A DNA stretch of 64,000 nt from Blastococcus sp. TF02A-30. Lineage in GTDB: Bacteria; Actinomycetota; Actinomycetes; Mycobacteriales; Geodermatophilaceae. The stretch is taken from assembly GCF_003319185.1 (NCBI RefSeq), contig NZ_QOHJ01000002.1, forward strand, positions 310,001 through 374,000, read 5' to 3'. Of this stretch, positions 17,701 to 27,020 are shown in pieces; the first letter of the stretch is position 1, and the number at the start of each line of letters is the position of its first letter. The translations under genes were made by a program, and so were the position numbers. The notes beneath the pieces were generated by a model that had not been told where the DNA came from, did no database searches, and saw only the letters and a list, made by a program, of their open reading frames with translations.

Positions 17701-19614
17701 GTGTCGCTCCTGCGCTCGATCTCCGGCCCGGAGGACCTCCGCGCCCTCCCCGCCGACCAGCTCCCCGCGCTGGCCGCGGAGATCCGTGACGCGCTGGTCA
17801 CCAGCGTGGCCCGCACCGGCGGGCACCTGGGTCCCAACCTCGGCTGCGTCGAGCTGACCATCGCGCTGCACCGCGTCTTCGAGTCGCCGCGCGAGCCGAT
17901 CGTCTTCGACACCGGCCACCAGTCCTACGTGCACAAGATGCTCACCGGCCGCGTCGAGGAGTTCCAGCGGCTGCGCCAGCGCGGCGGGCTCTCCGGCTAC
18001 CCGAGCCGGGCCGAGAGCGAGCACGACTGGGTGGAGAACAGCCACGCCTCGACCTCGCTGTCCTACGCCGACGGGCTGGCCAAGGCCTTCGCGATCCGCG
18101 GCGACACGCGCCCCGTCGTCGCCGTCGTCGGCGACGGCGCCCTCACCGGCGGCATGGCCTGGGAGGCGCTGAACAACATCGCCGCCGCCCAGGACCGGCC
18201 CGTGGTCATCGTGGTCAACGACAACGGCCGCTCCTACTCGCCGACGATCGGCGGCGTCGCCGACGCGCTGGCCACCCTGCGGCTGCGGCCCGGCTACGAG
18301 AACGCGCTGCTCCAGGTCCGCCAGGCCCTGCACAAGGCGCCGGTGGTCGGCTCCGCGCTGTACGACGCCCTGCACGCGATCAAGAAGGGCCTCAAGGACG
18401 TCCTGTCGCCGCAGGGCATGTTCGAGGACCTCGGCATGAAGTACGTCGGCCCGGTCGACGGGCACGACATCGAGGTCATGGAGTCGGCGCTGCGCCGGGC
18501 TCGCTCGTTCGGCGGGCCGGTCATCGTGCACGCCGTCACCACCAAGGGCTTCGGGTACCCGCCGGCCGAGACCGACCAGATCGACGCCTGGCACGCCACC
18601 GGCGTCTTCGACCCCGACAGCGGCGCCTCGGTGCGCAAGACCGGGCTGGCCTGGACCGACGCCTTCTCCGACGAGCTGGTGAAGCTCGGCGCCGAGCGCG
18701 CCGACGTCGTCGCCATCACCGCCGCGATGCTGCACCCGACCGGCCTGGCCGCCTTCGCCGAGCGGTTCCCCGAGCGCACCTTCGACGTCGGCATCGCCGA
18801 GCAGCACGCGCTCACCTCGGCCGCCGGCCTGGCCATGGCGGGGATGCACCCCGTCGTCGCCGTCTACTCGACGTTCCTCAACCGGGCCTTCGACCAGCTG
18901 CTCATGGACGTCGCGCTGCACGGCCAGCCGGTGACGGTCGTGCTCGACCGCGCCGGGGTGACCGGCGACGACGGCGCCTCGCACAACGGCATGTGGGACA
19001 TGTCGATCCTGTCCGTGGTGCCCGGGCTGGCGCTGGCGGCGCCCCGCGACGAGGCGACGCTGCGCGAGGCGCTGCGGGAGGCGGTCGCGATCTCCGACGG
19101 CCCGTCGGTCGTGCGCTTCCCGAAGGGCTCGCTGCCGCCGGACCTCCCGGCGCTGGAGCGGCGCGGCCCGGTCGACGTCATGCGCCGCGGCGAGCGCAAC
19201 GACGTGCTGCTCGTGGCCGTCGGCTCGATGGTGCCGATGTGCCAGGCCGCGGCCGAGCGGGTCGCCGACCACGGCATCGAGGTCACGGTCGTCGACCCGC
19301 GCTGGGTGCTGCCGGTCGCCGACGAGCTGGTCGAGATGGCCGCCGGGTACCGGCTCGTGGTCACCGTCGAGGACGGCGGCCGGGCCGGGGGAGTGGGCAC
19401 CACGCTCACCCAGGCGCTGCAGGACCGCGAGATCGACGTCCCGGTGCGGGCGCTCGGTCTGCCGCAGGCGTTCTTCGAGCACGGGTCGCGCGGCCAGGTG
19501 CTGGCCGACGCCGGGCTGACCGAGCAGGACGTCGCCCGCCGGATCGCCGAGTGGTCGGCGAAGCTCGGCGAGCGCACGGACAACCACGTGGTGGAGCGCG
19601 CGGAGCAGCCGTGA
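17701..19614 (+). CDS. dxs: 1-deoxy-D-xylulose-5-phosphate synthase
   Basis: Condenses pyruvate and glyceraldehyde-3-phosphate to DXP with thiamine diphosphate, the first step of the MEP isoprenoid pathway, cytosolic. 637 aa, full length. The ThDP/Mg site [16 protein letters not shown] is at about 143-158, the substrate loop [18 protein letters not shown] at about 105-122, and the pyrimidine domain [19 protein letters not shown] at about 362-380. The GTG start has GGAGAGGAAG upstream. It overlaps the thiamine-binding gene by 4 nt (GTGA). Equivalent to Rv2682c in the conserved block. Confidence 0.98.
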   Translation: MSLLRSISGPEDLRALPADQLPALAAEIRDALVTSVARTGGHLGPNLGCVELTIALHRVFESPREPIVFDTGHQSYVHKMLTGRVEEFQRLRQRGGLSGYPSRAESEHDWVENSHASTSLSYADGLAKAFAIRGDTRPVVAVVGDGALTGGMAWEALNNIAAAQDRPVVIVVNDNGRSYSPTIGGVADALATLRLRPGYENALLQVRQALHKAPVVGSALYDALHAIKKGLKDVLSPQGMFEDLGMKYVGPVDGHDIEVMESALRRARSFGGPVIVHAVTTKGFGYPPAETDQIDAWHATGVFDPDSGASVRKTGLAWTDAFSDELVKLGAERADVVAITAAMLHPTGLAAFAERFPERTFDVGIAEQHALTSAAGLAMAGMHPVVAVYSTFLNRAFDQLLMDVALHGQPVTVVLDRAGVTGDDGASHNGMWDMSILSVVPGLALAAPRDEATLREALREAVAISDGPSVVRFPKGSLPPDLPALERRGPVDVMRRGERNDVLLVAVGSMVPMCQAAAERVADHGIEVTVVDPRWVLPVADELVEMAAGYRLVVTVEDGGRAGGVGTTLTQALQDREIDVPVRALGLPQAFFEHGSRGQVLADAGLTEQDVARRIAEWSAKLGERTDNHVVERAEQP

Positions 19615-19889
19615 TCGCGGAGATCCAGGTGGCGCCGTCGCCGGCCGGGACCGCCGACGACCCGCATGCCTTCGTGGAGGCCGCGGTCGCGGTCATCCAG
19701 GCGTCGGGGCTGCGCTACGAGGTCGGCGCGCTGGGGACGACGATCGAGGGCGAGCCCGACCAGGTGTGGGCCACGCTGCGCGCCGCGCACGAGGCGATGC
19801 TCGCCGCCGGGGCGACGTCGGGCCTCTCGCACATCAAGGTCGCGTCGGTGGACCGCTCGATGGACAGCCTCACCCGCAAGTTCCGCTGA
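19611..19889 (+). CDS. MTH1187/YkoF-type thiamine-binding protein
   Basis: 92 aa, a ferredoxin-like fold that assembles as tetramers and binds thiamine-like ligands in characterised homologues (PF01910). Diagnostic features are the IAEIQVAP first strand, [18 protein letters not shown], the helix with AAHEAML and the last strand [10 protein letters not shown]. It is translationally coupled to dxs, whose product needs thiamine diphosphate, so a role in supplying or buffering the cofactor is a fair inference. Other members sit beside thiamine transport genes. Confidence 0.87.
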   Translation: MIAEIQVAPSPAGTADDPHAFVEAAVAVIQASGLRYEVGALGTTIEGEPDQVWATLRAAHEAMLAAGATSGLSHIKVASVDRSMDSLTRKFR

Positions 19890-19924
19890 GGGATCGGCGC
19901 GCGCCGGTACCGCCGCGTCGTCGT

Positions 19925-20028
19925 CGCTACCGCGCCCAGCCGCGGTAGCGGCCACCGCAGCGCGGTCCTCGCGGTGTCGTAGCCGACCCCGCGGTCGACC
20001 GCGCGCCTCGACGCCACACCGCGAGGAC
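19925..20028. repeat. Two nested inverted repeats in the dxs-fadB gap
   Basis: A 10-bp hairpin (19925-19934 with 19941-19950, loop of 6) is followed by a perfect 13-bp pair, gtcctcgcggtgt at 19965-19977 with its complement at 20016-20028, separated by 38 nt. The right arm of the second pair runs into the terminator stem, so the two structures are mutually exclusive at their junction. Confidence 0.65.
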
Positions 20029-20075
20029 GACGAACGGCCCCGCACCTCGTCGTGAGGTGCGGGGCCGTTCGTCGT
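20027..20075. terminator. Bidirectional terminator between the dxs operon and fadB
   Basis: Perfect 21-bp stem (20027-20047 with 20055-20075) and a 7-nt loop, between convergent operons. It can serve both strands. Confidence 0.85.
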
Positions 20076-20085
20076 GCGGCACCGG

Positions 20086-22173
20086 TCAGGCGGGGAGGCT
20101 GGCCACGCCCTTCGGCAGGAACCGCGAGCCGGTGACCTGCTCCGAGACGCCGGTCCGGTCCAGGTAGGCGGAGATGCCGCCCAGCCAGAACGGCCACCCG
20201 GCGCCGAGGATCATGCAGAGGTCGATGTCCTGGACCGCCTGCACGACGCCCTCGTCCAGCATCAGCCGGATCTCCTGCGCCAGGGCCTCGAGCGCGCGGG
20301 CCCGGACCTGCTCCTCGGTCAGCGGGTCGTCGCCGGTGAACGCCTCGGCCAGCTCGGGGTCGAGGACGCCGGGCTCGGAGAACACGCTCGTCTTGCCCAG
20401 CTCGACGATCCGCTTGAGCCCCTCGCCGACCGAGAACCGGTCGGGGAACGCCTCGTGCATGCGCTCGGCCACGTGCAGCGCGACCGCGGGGCCGACCAGC
20501 GAGAGCAGCTCGAACGGCGTCATCGGCAGGCCCAGCGGGTCGAGGGCGCGCTCGGCGACCTCGACCGGCGTCCCCTGCTCCACGGCCGAGGTGACCTCGC
20601 CCAGGAAGCGGGTGAGCAGCCGGTTGACCACGAACGCCGGGGCGTCCGCGACCAGCACGCAGGACTTCTTCAGCGACTTCCCGACGGCGAAGGCGGTGGC
20701 CAGCGCGGCGTCGTCGGTCTGCTCGGCGCGCACGACCTCCAGCAGCGGGAGGACGGCGACCGGGTTGAAGAAGTGCAGGCCGACCACGCGCTCGGGGTGC
20801 TCGAGCTTGGCGGCCATCTCGGTCACCGACAGCGCCGAGGTGTTGGTCGCCAGGACGCACTCGGGTGAGACGATCGCCTCGACCTCGGCGAACACCTGCT
20901 GCTTGACCGACATCTCCTCGAACACGGCCTCGATGACGAGGTCGGCGTCGGCGAAGACGTCCTTGGACAGCGAGCCGGTGACCAGGCCCTTGAGCTGGTT
21001 CAGCTTGTCCTGGGAGAGGCGCCCGCGCTGGGCCAGCTTGTCCAGCTCGCCGTGCACGTAGGCCACGCCCTTGTCGACGCGCGCCTGGTCGATGTCGGTG
21101 AGGACCACCGGCACCTTCAGCTGGCGCACGAACAGCATCGCCAGCTGCGAGGCCATGAGGCCGGCACCCACGACGCCGACCTTGCCGACCTTGCGGGCCA
21201 GCGACCTGTCCGGCGCGCCGGCGGGGCGCTTGGCCCGCTTGTTCACCAGGTCGAACGAGTAGAGCGAGGCGCGCAGCGGGTCGCTCATCAGCAGCTCGGT
21301 GAGCGCGTCGTCCTCGGCGGCGGTCCCGGCGGTGAACGCCTCGCCGTCGACGCCGGCCCGGGCCAGGTCGAGCAGCTCGACCGACCGGACGGCGCCGGGG
21401 GAGGCGTTGCGGGTGCGGCCGGCGACGATCGCCCTCGCCCGCTCGATCGCGCCGTCCCAGGCGGACCGGTCGATCTCCGGGCGGGAGACCTGCACCGAGC
21501 CGTCGAGCACGCCCACGGCCCACTCGAGCGAGCGCTCGAGGAAGTCGGCCGGCTCGAACAGCGCGTCGGCGATGCCCAGCTTCGCGGCCTTCGGGCCAGG
21601 GGTCATCTTGTTCTGCGCCAGGGCGTTCTCGACGATGACCGTGACGGCGGGGTCGATGCCGATCAGGTTGGGCAGCAGCTGCGTGCCGCCCCAGCCCGGC
21701 ACCAGGCCCAGGAAGGCCTCGGGGAAGCCGACCGCCGCGCCACCGCTGATGGTCCGGTAGTGGCAGTGCAGCGCCAGCTCCAGGCCGCCGCCCAGCGCGA
21801 CGCCGTTGACGAACGCGAAGGTCGGGATGGTGGAGTCCTTGAGCCGCCGGAACACCCGGTGGCCGGTCTCGGCGATCTCCCGCGCCGCCGCGGCGTCGGT
21901 CACCGACGGGACGCCGGAGAGGTCGGCGCCGACGGCGAAGATGAACGGCTTGCCGGTGACCGCGATGGCCGCCGGCGCGGGGGTGCGGGCCGCGATCTCG
22001 TCGAGCGCGGCGTCCAGGGACGCCAGGCCGCCGGGGCCGAACGTGGACGGGCGGGTGTGGTCGTGCCCGTTGTCCAGCGTGATCAGGGCGATCTCACCGG
22101 ACAGGCCGGGGTAGGGCACGAAGCGCACCAGCGCCCGGGTGACGACCTCGTTCTCGAACACTGCGGTGGTCAC
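20086..22173 (-). CDS. fadB: Fused enoyl-CoA hydratase / 3-hydroxyacyl-CoA dehydrogenase
   Basis: Bifunctional beta-oxidation enzyme, 695 aa. The hydratase half (about 10-300) has the oxyanion region GKPFIFAVGADLSGV and GVALGGGLELALHC. The dehydrogenase half begins near 335 with the NAD motif VGVVGAGLMASQLAMLF, then ATNTSALSVTEMA and LHFFNPVAVLPLLE with the catalytic His, and ends with two helical C-terminal domains. GTG at 22173 overlaps the thiolase stop by 4 nt, so the genes form a coupled alpha2-beta2 trifunctional complex as in Rv0859-Rv0860. No acyl-CoA dehydrogenase lies nearby. Confidence 0.96.
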   Translation of the reverse strand: MTTAVFENEVVTRALVRFVPYPGLSGEIALITLDNGHDHTRPSTFGPGGLASLDAALDEIAARTPAPAAIAVTGKPFIFAVGADLSGVPSVTDAAAAREIAETGHRVFRRLKDSTIPTFAFVNGVALGGGLELALHCHYRTISGGAAVGFPEAFLGLVPGWGGTQLLPNLIGIDPAVTVIVENALAQNKMTPGPKAAKLGIADALFEPADFLERSLEWAVGVLDGSVQVSRPEIDRSAWDGAIERARAIVAGRTRNASPGAVRSVELLDLARAGVDGEAFTAGTAAEDDALTELLMSDPLRASLYSFDLVNKRAKRPAGAPDRSLARKVGKVGVVGAGLMASQLAMLFVRQLKVPVVLTDIDQARVDKGVAYVHGELDKLAQRGRLSQDKLNQLKGLVTGSLSKDVFADADLVIEAVFEEMSVKQQVFAEVEAIVSPECVLATNTSALSVTEMAAKLEHPERVVGLHFFNPVAVLPLLEVVRAEQTDDAALATAFAVGKSLKKSCVLVADAPAFVVNRLLTRFLGEVTSAVEQGTPVEVAERALDPLGLPMTPFELLSLVGPAVALHVAERMHEAFPDRFSVGEGLKRIVELGKTSVFSEPGVLDPELAEAFTGDDPLTEEQVRARALEALAQEIRLMLDEGVVQAVQDIDLCMILGAGWPFWLGGISAYLDRTGVSEQVTGSRFLPKGVASLPA

Positions 22174-23393
22174 TTCTGGAACCCCTCCCAGTTCGGGTTC
22201 TCCCAGATCACGGTGGCGCCCATGCCCAGGCCCACGCACATGGCGGTCAGGCCGTAGCGCACGTCGGGGCGCTCGGCGAACTGGCGGGACAGCTGGGTCA
22301 TCAGGCGGACTCCGGAGGAGGCCAGCGGGTGGCCGACGGCGATGGCGCCGCCCCACGGGTTGACCCGCTCGTCGTCGTCGGCGATGCCGAAGTGGTCGAG
22401 GAAGGCGAGGACCTGGACGGCGAAGGCCTCGTTCAGCTCGAACAGGCCGATGTCGTCGATGGTGAGGCCGGTGCGGGCCAGGGCGCGCTCGGTCGAGGGG
22501 ACCGGGCCGACGCCCATGACCTCGGGCTCGACGCCGACGAAGCCGTAGCCGACCAGGCGCATGCCGATGTCGAGACCGAGCTCGAGCGCGACGTCCTCGG
22601 CGGCCAGCAGGCAGCCGGTGGCGCCGTCGTTGAGACCGGCGGCGTTGCCGGCGGTCACGTGCCCGTGCGGGCGGAACGGCGTCTTCAGGGTGGACAGGCC
22701 CTCGAGCGTGGTCTGCGGCCGCGGCGGCTCGTCGACCGTCGCCATGCCCCAGCCCTGCTCGGCCGAGCGGGTGGCGACGGGGACCAGCTCGGGGCCGATC
22801 TTGCCGTTGGCCAGCGCCTTGGCGAACTTCTGCTGGCTGGCCAGGGCGAACGCGTCGGCGCGCTCCTTGGTCAGGTGCGGGAAGCGGTCGTGCAGGTTCT
22901 CCGCGGTGGAGCCCATGACCAGCGCCGAGGGGTCGACCAGCTTCTCGCTGACGATCCGCGGGTTCGGGTCCACGCCCTCGCCCATGGGGTGGCGGCCCAT
23001 GTGCTCGACGCCGCCGGCGATGGCGACGTCGTAGGCGCCGAAGGCGATGCCGCTCGCGGTCGTGGTGACGGCGGTCATCGCGCCGGCGCACATGCGGTCG
23101 ATGGAGTAGCCGGGCACCGACTTCGGCAGCCCGGCCAGCAGCGCGGCGGTGCGGCCCAGGGTCAGGCCCTGGTCGCCGATCTGCGTGGTGGCGGCGATGG
23201 CCACCTCGTCGACGCGGTCGGCCGGCAGTGCCGGGTTGCGGCGCAGCAGCTCGCGGATGACGCGGACGACGAGGTCGTCGGCACGCGTCTCGGCGTAGAT
23301 GCCCTTCGGGCCGGCCTTGCCGAAGGGGGTGCGCACGCCGTCGACGAAGACGACCTCACGCGGCGAACGTGGCCGCCGCTCTTCCGTTGTCAC
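22170..23393 (-). CDS. fadA: Acetyl-CoA acyltransferase (thiolase)
   Basis: 407 aa, cleaves 3-ketoacyl-CoA with CoA to acetyl-CoA and a shortened acyl-CoA. The nucleophilic Cys is in SIDRMCAGAM (about residue 98), the His in GGAIAVGHPLASSGVR (about 360) and the second Cys in AMCVGLGMG (about 390). The GTG start has AGGTCC upstream. First gene of the fadA-fadB operon; a 16-bp dyad 54 nt upstream may bind a regulator. Confidence 0.96.
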   Translation of the reverse strand: MTTEERRPRSPREVVFVDGVRTPFGKAGPKGIYAETRADDLVVRVIRELLRRNPALPADRVDEVAIAATTQIGDQGLTLGRTAALLAGLPKSVPGYSIDRMCAGAMTAVTTTASGIAFGAYDVAIAGGVEHMGRHPMGEGVDPNPRIVSEKLVDPSALVMGSTAENLHDRFPHLTKERADAFALASQQKFAKALANGKIGPELVPVATRSAEQGWGMATVDEPPRPQTTLEGLSTLKTPFRPHGHVTAGNAAGLNDGATGCLLAAEDVALELGLDIGMRLVGYGFVGVEPEVMGVGPVPSTERALARTGLTIDDIGLFELNEAFAVQVLAFLDHFGIADDDERVNPWGGAIAVGHPLASSGVRLMTQLSRQFAERPDVRYGLTAMCVGLGMGATVIWENPNWEGFQK

Positions 23394-23447
23394 AGGACCT
23401 CCGCAGCAGATCGGGACCGGCGCCCGGGAAGGCGCGGCACCGGTCAA

Positions 23448-23463
23448 GTTACCCGTCGGTAAC
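23448..23463. promoter_or_regulatory. Dyad upstream of fadA, possible TetR-type operator
   Basis: GTTACC-CGTC-GGTAAC has perfect 6-bp arms with a 4-nt centre, 54 nt before the fadA start and 177 nt before the ABC-transporter gene. TTACC/GGTAA dyads are common for TetR-family lipid regulators, but the regulator is not in the window. Confidence 0.45.
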
Positions 23464-23639
23464 CGCCGGGCCAAGCGCGGCGCACCCCCTCCGGGGCGGA
23501 TGCCGCTCACCCGTGTGGTTGACGGTCTGAAGTCACGGTCCGGCAACGGAAGGGGGGTGTGCTTGCGGTCACTCGACGGGTGCGCGCAAGATGACCCGCC
23601 GGAATTTCTCTGTAACCCCAACGAAATGGCAGGACAGTC

Positions 23640-24731
23640 ATGGCGCGACGGCGCACCCTGATGACGGCTCTCGCAGCCTCCCTCGTCTTCGGCCTCGCTG
23701 CGTGCGGCAGCGACGACGGCGGCGACAACGGCGGCGGCGGTGGTGGCGGCGGCGAGGCCGAGGGCAAGATCGGCGTCATCCTCCCCGACACCGAGTCCTC
23801 CCCCCGCTGGGAGTCCTTCGACCGGCCGCTCCTCGAGCAGGCCTTCGAGGAGGCCGGCATCGAGTACGAGATCGACAACGCGCAGGGCGACGCCCAGCGC
23901 ATGGCGACCATCGCCGACCAGATGATCACCTCGGGCGTCACCGTCCTGGCGATCGTGAACCTGGACAACGCCTCCGGGGCCCAGATCCAGGAGCGCGCCG
24001 CCGAGCAGGGCGTCGCCACCATCGACTACGACCGCCTCACCCTGGGCGGCTCGGCCGAGTACTACGTGTCGTTCGACAACGCGCAGGTCGGCCGCCTGCA
24101 GGGCCAGGGCCTCGCGGACTGCCTCGGCGACGTCCAGGCCAACATCGCGTTCCTCAACGGCTCGCCCGACGACAGCAACGCCACCCTGTTCTCCTCGGGT
24201 GCGCACGAGGTCCTCGACGCGATCGACACCTACACGAACGTCGCCGAGCAGGCCGTCCCCGGCTGGGACCCGGTCGAGGCCACGACGATCTTCGAGCAGA
24301 TGTACACGCAGACCAGCGGGAACATCCAGGGCGTCTACGCCGCCAACGACACGCTGGCCAACGCCGCCATCCAGACGCTGGCGCGCAACAACCAGACCGT
24401 GCCGGTCACCGGCCAGGACGCCTCGCTCGAGGGCCTGCAGAACATCCTCGCCGGCCGTCAGTGCATGACCGTCTTCAAGCCGGCCTCGCAGGAGGCCAAC
24501 GCCCTGGCCGAGCTGGCCATCGCGCTGATCAACGGCGAGGAGGACCCGTCGATCATCAACGGTGAGGTCGAGGACACCGAGGGCGACCGCCAGGTCCCGT
24601 CGGTCCTGCTCGACCCGATCTCGATCACCCGCGAGAACGTCAAGGACGTGACCGACGACGGTCAGGTCGCCGCTGAGGACCTGTGCACCGGCGAGTACGC
24701 CGCCGCCTGCACCGAGCTCGGCATCCAGTAA
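23640..24731 (+). CDS. XylF-like sugar ABC transporter substrate-binding lipoprotein
   Basis: 363 aa, exported and lipid-anchored: signal with RRR, hydrophobic core and lipobox GLAACGS, then an Asp/Gly-rich tether. The mature part is a periplasmic-binding type I fold: IGVILPDTESSPRWESFDRP, then ITSGVTVLAIVNLDN and YYVSFDNAQVGRLQGQGL, a XylF-like signature. It ends with two cysteines (LCTGEYAAACTELG) likely to form a disulfide. Pentoses are the best guess for ligand. A strong hairpin after the stop separates it from the ATPase gene, so it should be made in excess. Confidence 0.9.
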   Translation: MARRRTLMTALAASLVFGLAACGSDDGGDNGGGGGGGGEAEGKIGVILPDTESSPRWESFDRPLLEQAFEEAGIEYEIDNAQGDAQRMATIADQMITSGVTVLAIVNLDNASGAQIQERAAEQGVATIDYDRLTLGGSAEYYVSFDNAQVGRLQGQGLADCLGDVQANIAFLNGSPDDSNATLFSSGAHEVLDAIDTYTNVAEQAVPGWDPVEATTIFEQMYTQTSGNIQGVYAANDTLANAAIQTLARNNQTVPVTGQDASLEGLQNILAGRQCMTVFKPASQEANALAELAIALINGEEDPSIINGEVEDTEGDRQVPSVLLDPISITRENVKDVTDDGQVAAEDLCTGEYAAACTELGIQ

Positions 24732-24740
24732 GTCCCGCAT

Positions 24741-24780
24741 CCTCGGGGCGCCCTCCCCGCACGGGGAGGGCGCCCCGAGG
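24741..24780 (+). terminator. Attenuating hairpin between binding-protein and ATPase genes
   Basis: Perfect 19-nt arms (24741-24759 and 24762-24780) with almost no loop. Its place inside an operon suggests partial termination or 3'-end protection of the upstream message. Confidence 0.8.
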
Positions 24781-24804
24781 GCATGTCCGAAGGAAGGAAC
24801 GATC

Positions 24805-25605
24805 ATGAGCGTTCCGCAGCCGCAGGACGGGACACCCATCCTCGAGCTCCGCGGCGTCGACAAGCACTTCGGCGCCATCCAGGTCCTCCACGGAGTGGAC
24901 CTGAAGGTCTACCCCGGCCAGGTCACCGCGCTCGTCGGTGACAACGGCGCCGGGAAGAGCACGCTCATCAAGTCCATCGCCGGCATCCACCCGATCGACG
25001 GGGGTCAGCTCCTCTTCGAGGGCAAGCCGGTGACCGTCACCGGGCCGCGGGACTCCGCGGCCCTCGGCATCGAGGTCGTGTACCAGGACCTCGCGCTGGC
25101 CGACAACCTCGACGTCGTCCAGAACATGTTCCTGGGCCGTGAGCGCACCAAGGGCATCCTGCTCGACGAGGCGTCGATGGAGCAGGCCGCCCGCGACACC
25201 CTGGCCAAGCTGTCGGTCCGCACGCTGAAGTCGGTGCGGCAGCTGGTCTCCAGCCTCTCCGGCGGCCAGCGGCAGACCGTGGCGATCGCCAAGGCCGTGC
25301 TGTGGGAGTCGAAGGTCGTCATCCTCGACGAGCCGACGGCGGCCCTCGGCGTCGCGCAGACCCGCCAGGTGCTCGACCTGGTCCGGCGGCTGGCCGACAC
25401 CGGCCACGCCGTCGTCTTCATCTCGCACAACATGGTGGACGTCTTCGAGGTCTCCGACCGCATCGCGGCGCTGTACCTCGGGCGGATGGCGGCCGACGTG
25501 CCCATCTCCGAGGTGGACCGCACCCGGGTCGTCGAGCTCATCACCACCGGACGGTCGGGGGACCTGGGCATCGAGCCCGCAGCAGTGGCCGAGGTGGGAG
25601 CCTGA
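24805..25605 (+). CDS. Sugar ABC transporter ATPase, single nucleotide-binding domain
   Basis: 266 aa. Walker A GDNGAGKST (about 48-56), Q-loop VVYQDLALADNLDV, signature SLSGGQRQTV, Walker B VVILDEPTAALG and switch His in VVFISHNM are all present. Sugar importers of this class often have two fused domains of about 500 aa (XylG, RbsA); this one has a single domain, like FrcA, so it must act as a homodimer. ATG follows AAGGAAGGAACG. It overlaps the permease gene by 1 nt (TGATG). Confidence 0.94.
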   Translation: MSVPQPQDGTPILELRGVDKHFGAIQVLHGVDLKVYPGQVTALVGDNGAGKSTLIKSIAGIHPIDGGQLLFEGKPVTVTGPRDSAALGIEVVYQDLALADNLDVVQNMFLGRERTKGILLDEASMEQAARDTLAKLSVRTLKSVRQLVSSLSGGQRQTVAIAKAVLWESKVVILDEPTAALGVAQTRQVLDLVRRLADTGHAVVFISHNMVDVFEVSDRIAALYLGRMAADVPISEVDRTRVVELITTGRSGDLGIEPAAVAEVGA

Positions 25606-26888
25606 TGACCAGCAACACCGTGTCCGCGAGCACCGTCGAGCCCGGCGGCGCACCCAGCGGGTTCGAGGCAGACAAGGGCCCCGACAGCGTCGGCGCCGCC
25701 GTCCGCGGCTACGTCGACAAGATCCGGGGCGGCGACCTCGGCGCCCTGCCGGCCGTGCTCGGCATCGTCGTCCTGACGGTGCTGTTCTACGCGCTGCGGC
25801 CGGAGACGTTCCTGACGCCGCTGAACCTCACCAACCTGCTGGTGCAGGCGGCGCCCATCACCCTGCTGGCGATGGGCCTGGTCTTCGTCCTGCTGCTGGG
25901 CGACATCGACCTCTCCGCCGGTGTGGTCAGCGGCGTGTGCGCCGCGGTCAGCGCCCAGCTGCTGGCCGAGCAGGGCGTCTCGTGGTGGGTGGCGATCCTC
26001 GCCGCGCTGATCACCGGTCTGGTGATCGGCCTGGTGACCGGCACCCTCGTCGGCCTCATCGGCATCCCGTCGTTCGTCGTGACCCTGGCGCTGTTCCTCG
26101 GCCTGCAGGGCGTGACGCTGCGGATCATCGGCCAGGGCGGCACCGTGCCGATCCGCGAGCCGGTCATCCGCGGGCTGACCAACGAGTACGTGCCGGTGAC
26201 GGGCGGCTGGATCCTGGCCGCCGTCGTGGTGCTGCTCTACGCCGCGCTGCAGCTCAACCGCTGGCGCGTGCAGCGCGCCCGCGGGCTGGCCAGCGCGCCG
26301 CTGGGCATCGTGATCGCCCGCATCGCGGTCATCGCCGTCGTCACGGTCGTCATCACCGCCATCCTCAGCGCCGACCGGGCGCTGTCGGCGGCGGTGGAGC
26401 TCAAGGGCATCCCGTACGCCATCCCGGTGGTGGTCGTGCTGCTCCTGGTGCTGACGTTCGTGGCCGGGCGGACGACGTTCGGCCGGCACGTGTACGCCGT
26501 CGGGGGCAACTCCGAGGCGGCTCGTCGCGCCGGCATCAACGTCACCCGGATCCGGATCCTGGTGTTCGGGCTGTCCTCGACGATGGCCGCGGTCAGCGGT
26601 CTGGTCGCCGCGGCGCGCCTGTCGTCGGTCACGCCGGGCTCCGGTGGCGGCAACACGCTGCTCTACGCCGTGGGTGCGGCGGTCATCGGTGGCACCAGCC
26701 TCTTCGGCGGCCGGGGCCGGGTCCGGGACGCCGTCCTGGGTGGTCTGGTGATCGCGATCATCGCCAACGGCCTGGGGCTGCTGCAGGTGTCGGCGTACCT
26801 GAACTTCATCATCACCGGTGGGGTTCTGCTGCTCGCGGCGACGGTCGACGCGCTCGCCCGGCGGCGGGCGGCGGCGGCGCCGAGATAG
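25605..26888 (+). CDS. XylH-like sugar ABC transporter permease
   Basis: 427 aa with a 55-residue cytoplasmic start and about 10-12 helices. Family features are NLTNLLVQAAPITLLAMG, the loop LLLGDIDLSAGVVSG, and the C-terminal TFGRHVYAVGGNSEAARRAG followed by LLYAVGAAVIGGTSLFGG. It completes the importer with the two upstream genes. Translationally coupled to the ATPase and followed by two tandem hairpins. Confidence 0.94.
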   Translation: MTSNTVSASTVEPGGAPSGFEADKGPDSVGAAVRGYVDKIRGGDLGALPAVLGIVVLTVLFYALRPETFLTPLNLTNLLVQAAPITLLAMGLVFVLLLGDIDLSAGVVSGVCAAVSAQLLAEQGVSWWVAILAALITGLVIGLVTGTLVGLIGIPSFVVTLALFLGLQGVTLRIIGQGGTVPIREPVIRGLTNEYVPVTGGWILAAVVVLLYAALQLNRWRVQRARGLASAPLGIVIARIAVIAVVTVVITAILSADRALSAAVELKGIPYAIPVVVVLLLVLTFVAGRTTFGRHVYAVGGNSEAARRAGINVTRIRILVFGLSSTMAAVSGLVAAARLSSVTPGSGGGNTLLYAVGAAVIGGTSLFGGRGRVRDAVLGGLVIAIIANGLGLLQVSAYLNFIITGGVLLLAATVDALARRRAAAAPR

Positions 26889-26891
26889 GCA

Positions 26892-26929
26892 CCCGCCGCC
26901 CGCCGTGACCACACCCGGCGGGCGGCGGG
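26892..26929. terminator. First hairpin after the sugar transporter operon
   Basis: 14-bp perfect stem (26892-26905 with 26916-26929), 10-nt loop, immediately after the permease stop. Confidence 0.7.
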
Positions 26930-26937
26930 AACTGCAC

Positions 26938-26978
26938 CGACGGGGCGTCGTCCGCGAACTGCGGACGGCGCCCCGTCG
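26938..26978. terminator. Second hairpin, shared with the convergent rnd gene
   Basis: 18-nt arms (26938-26955 and 26961-26978) with one G-T pair and a 5-nt loop, between convergent genes; likely serves both. Confidence 0.7.
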
Positions 26979-27020
26979 TCGTCCGGGTAGCGGGTCCGCC
27001 GGAGCCGGGGAACGGGTCGG

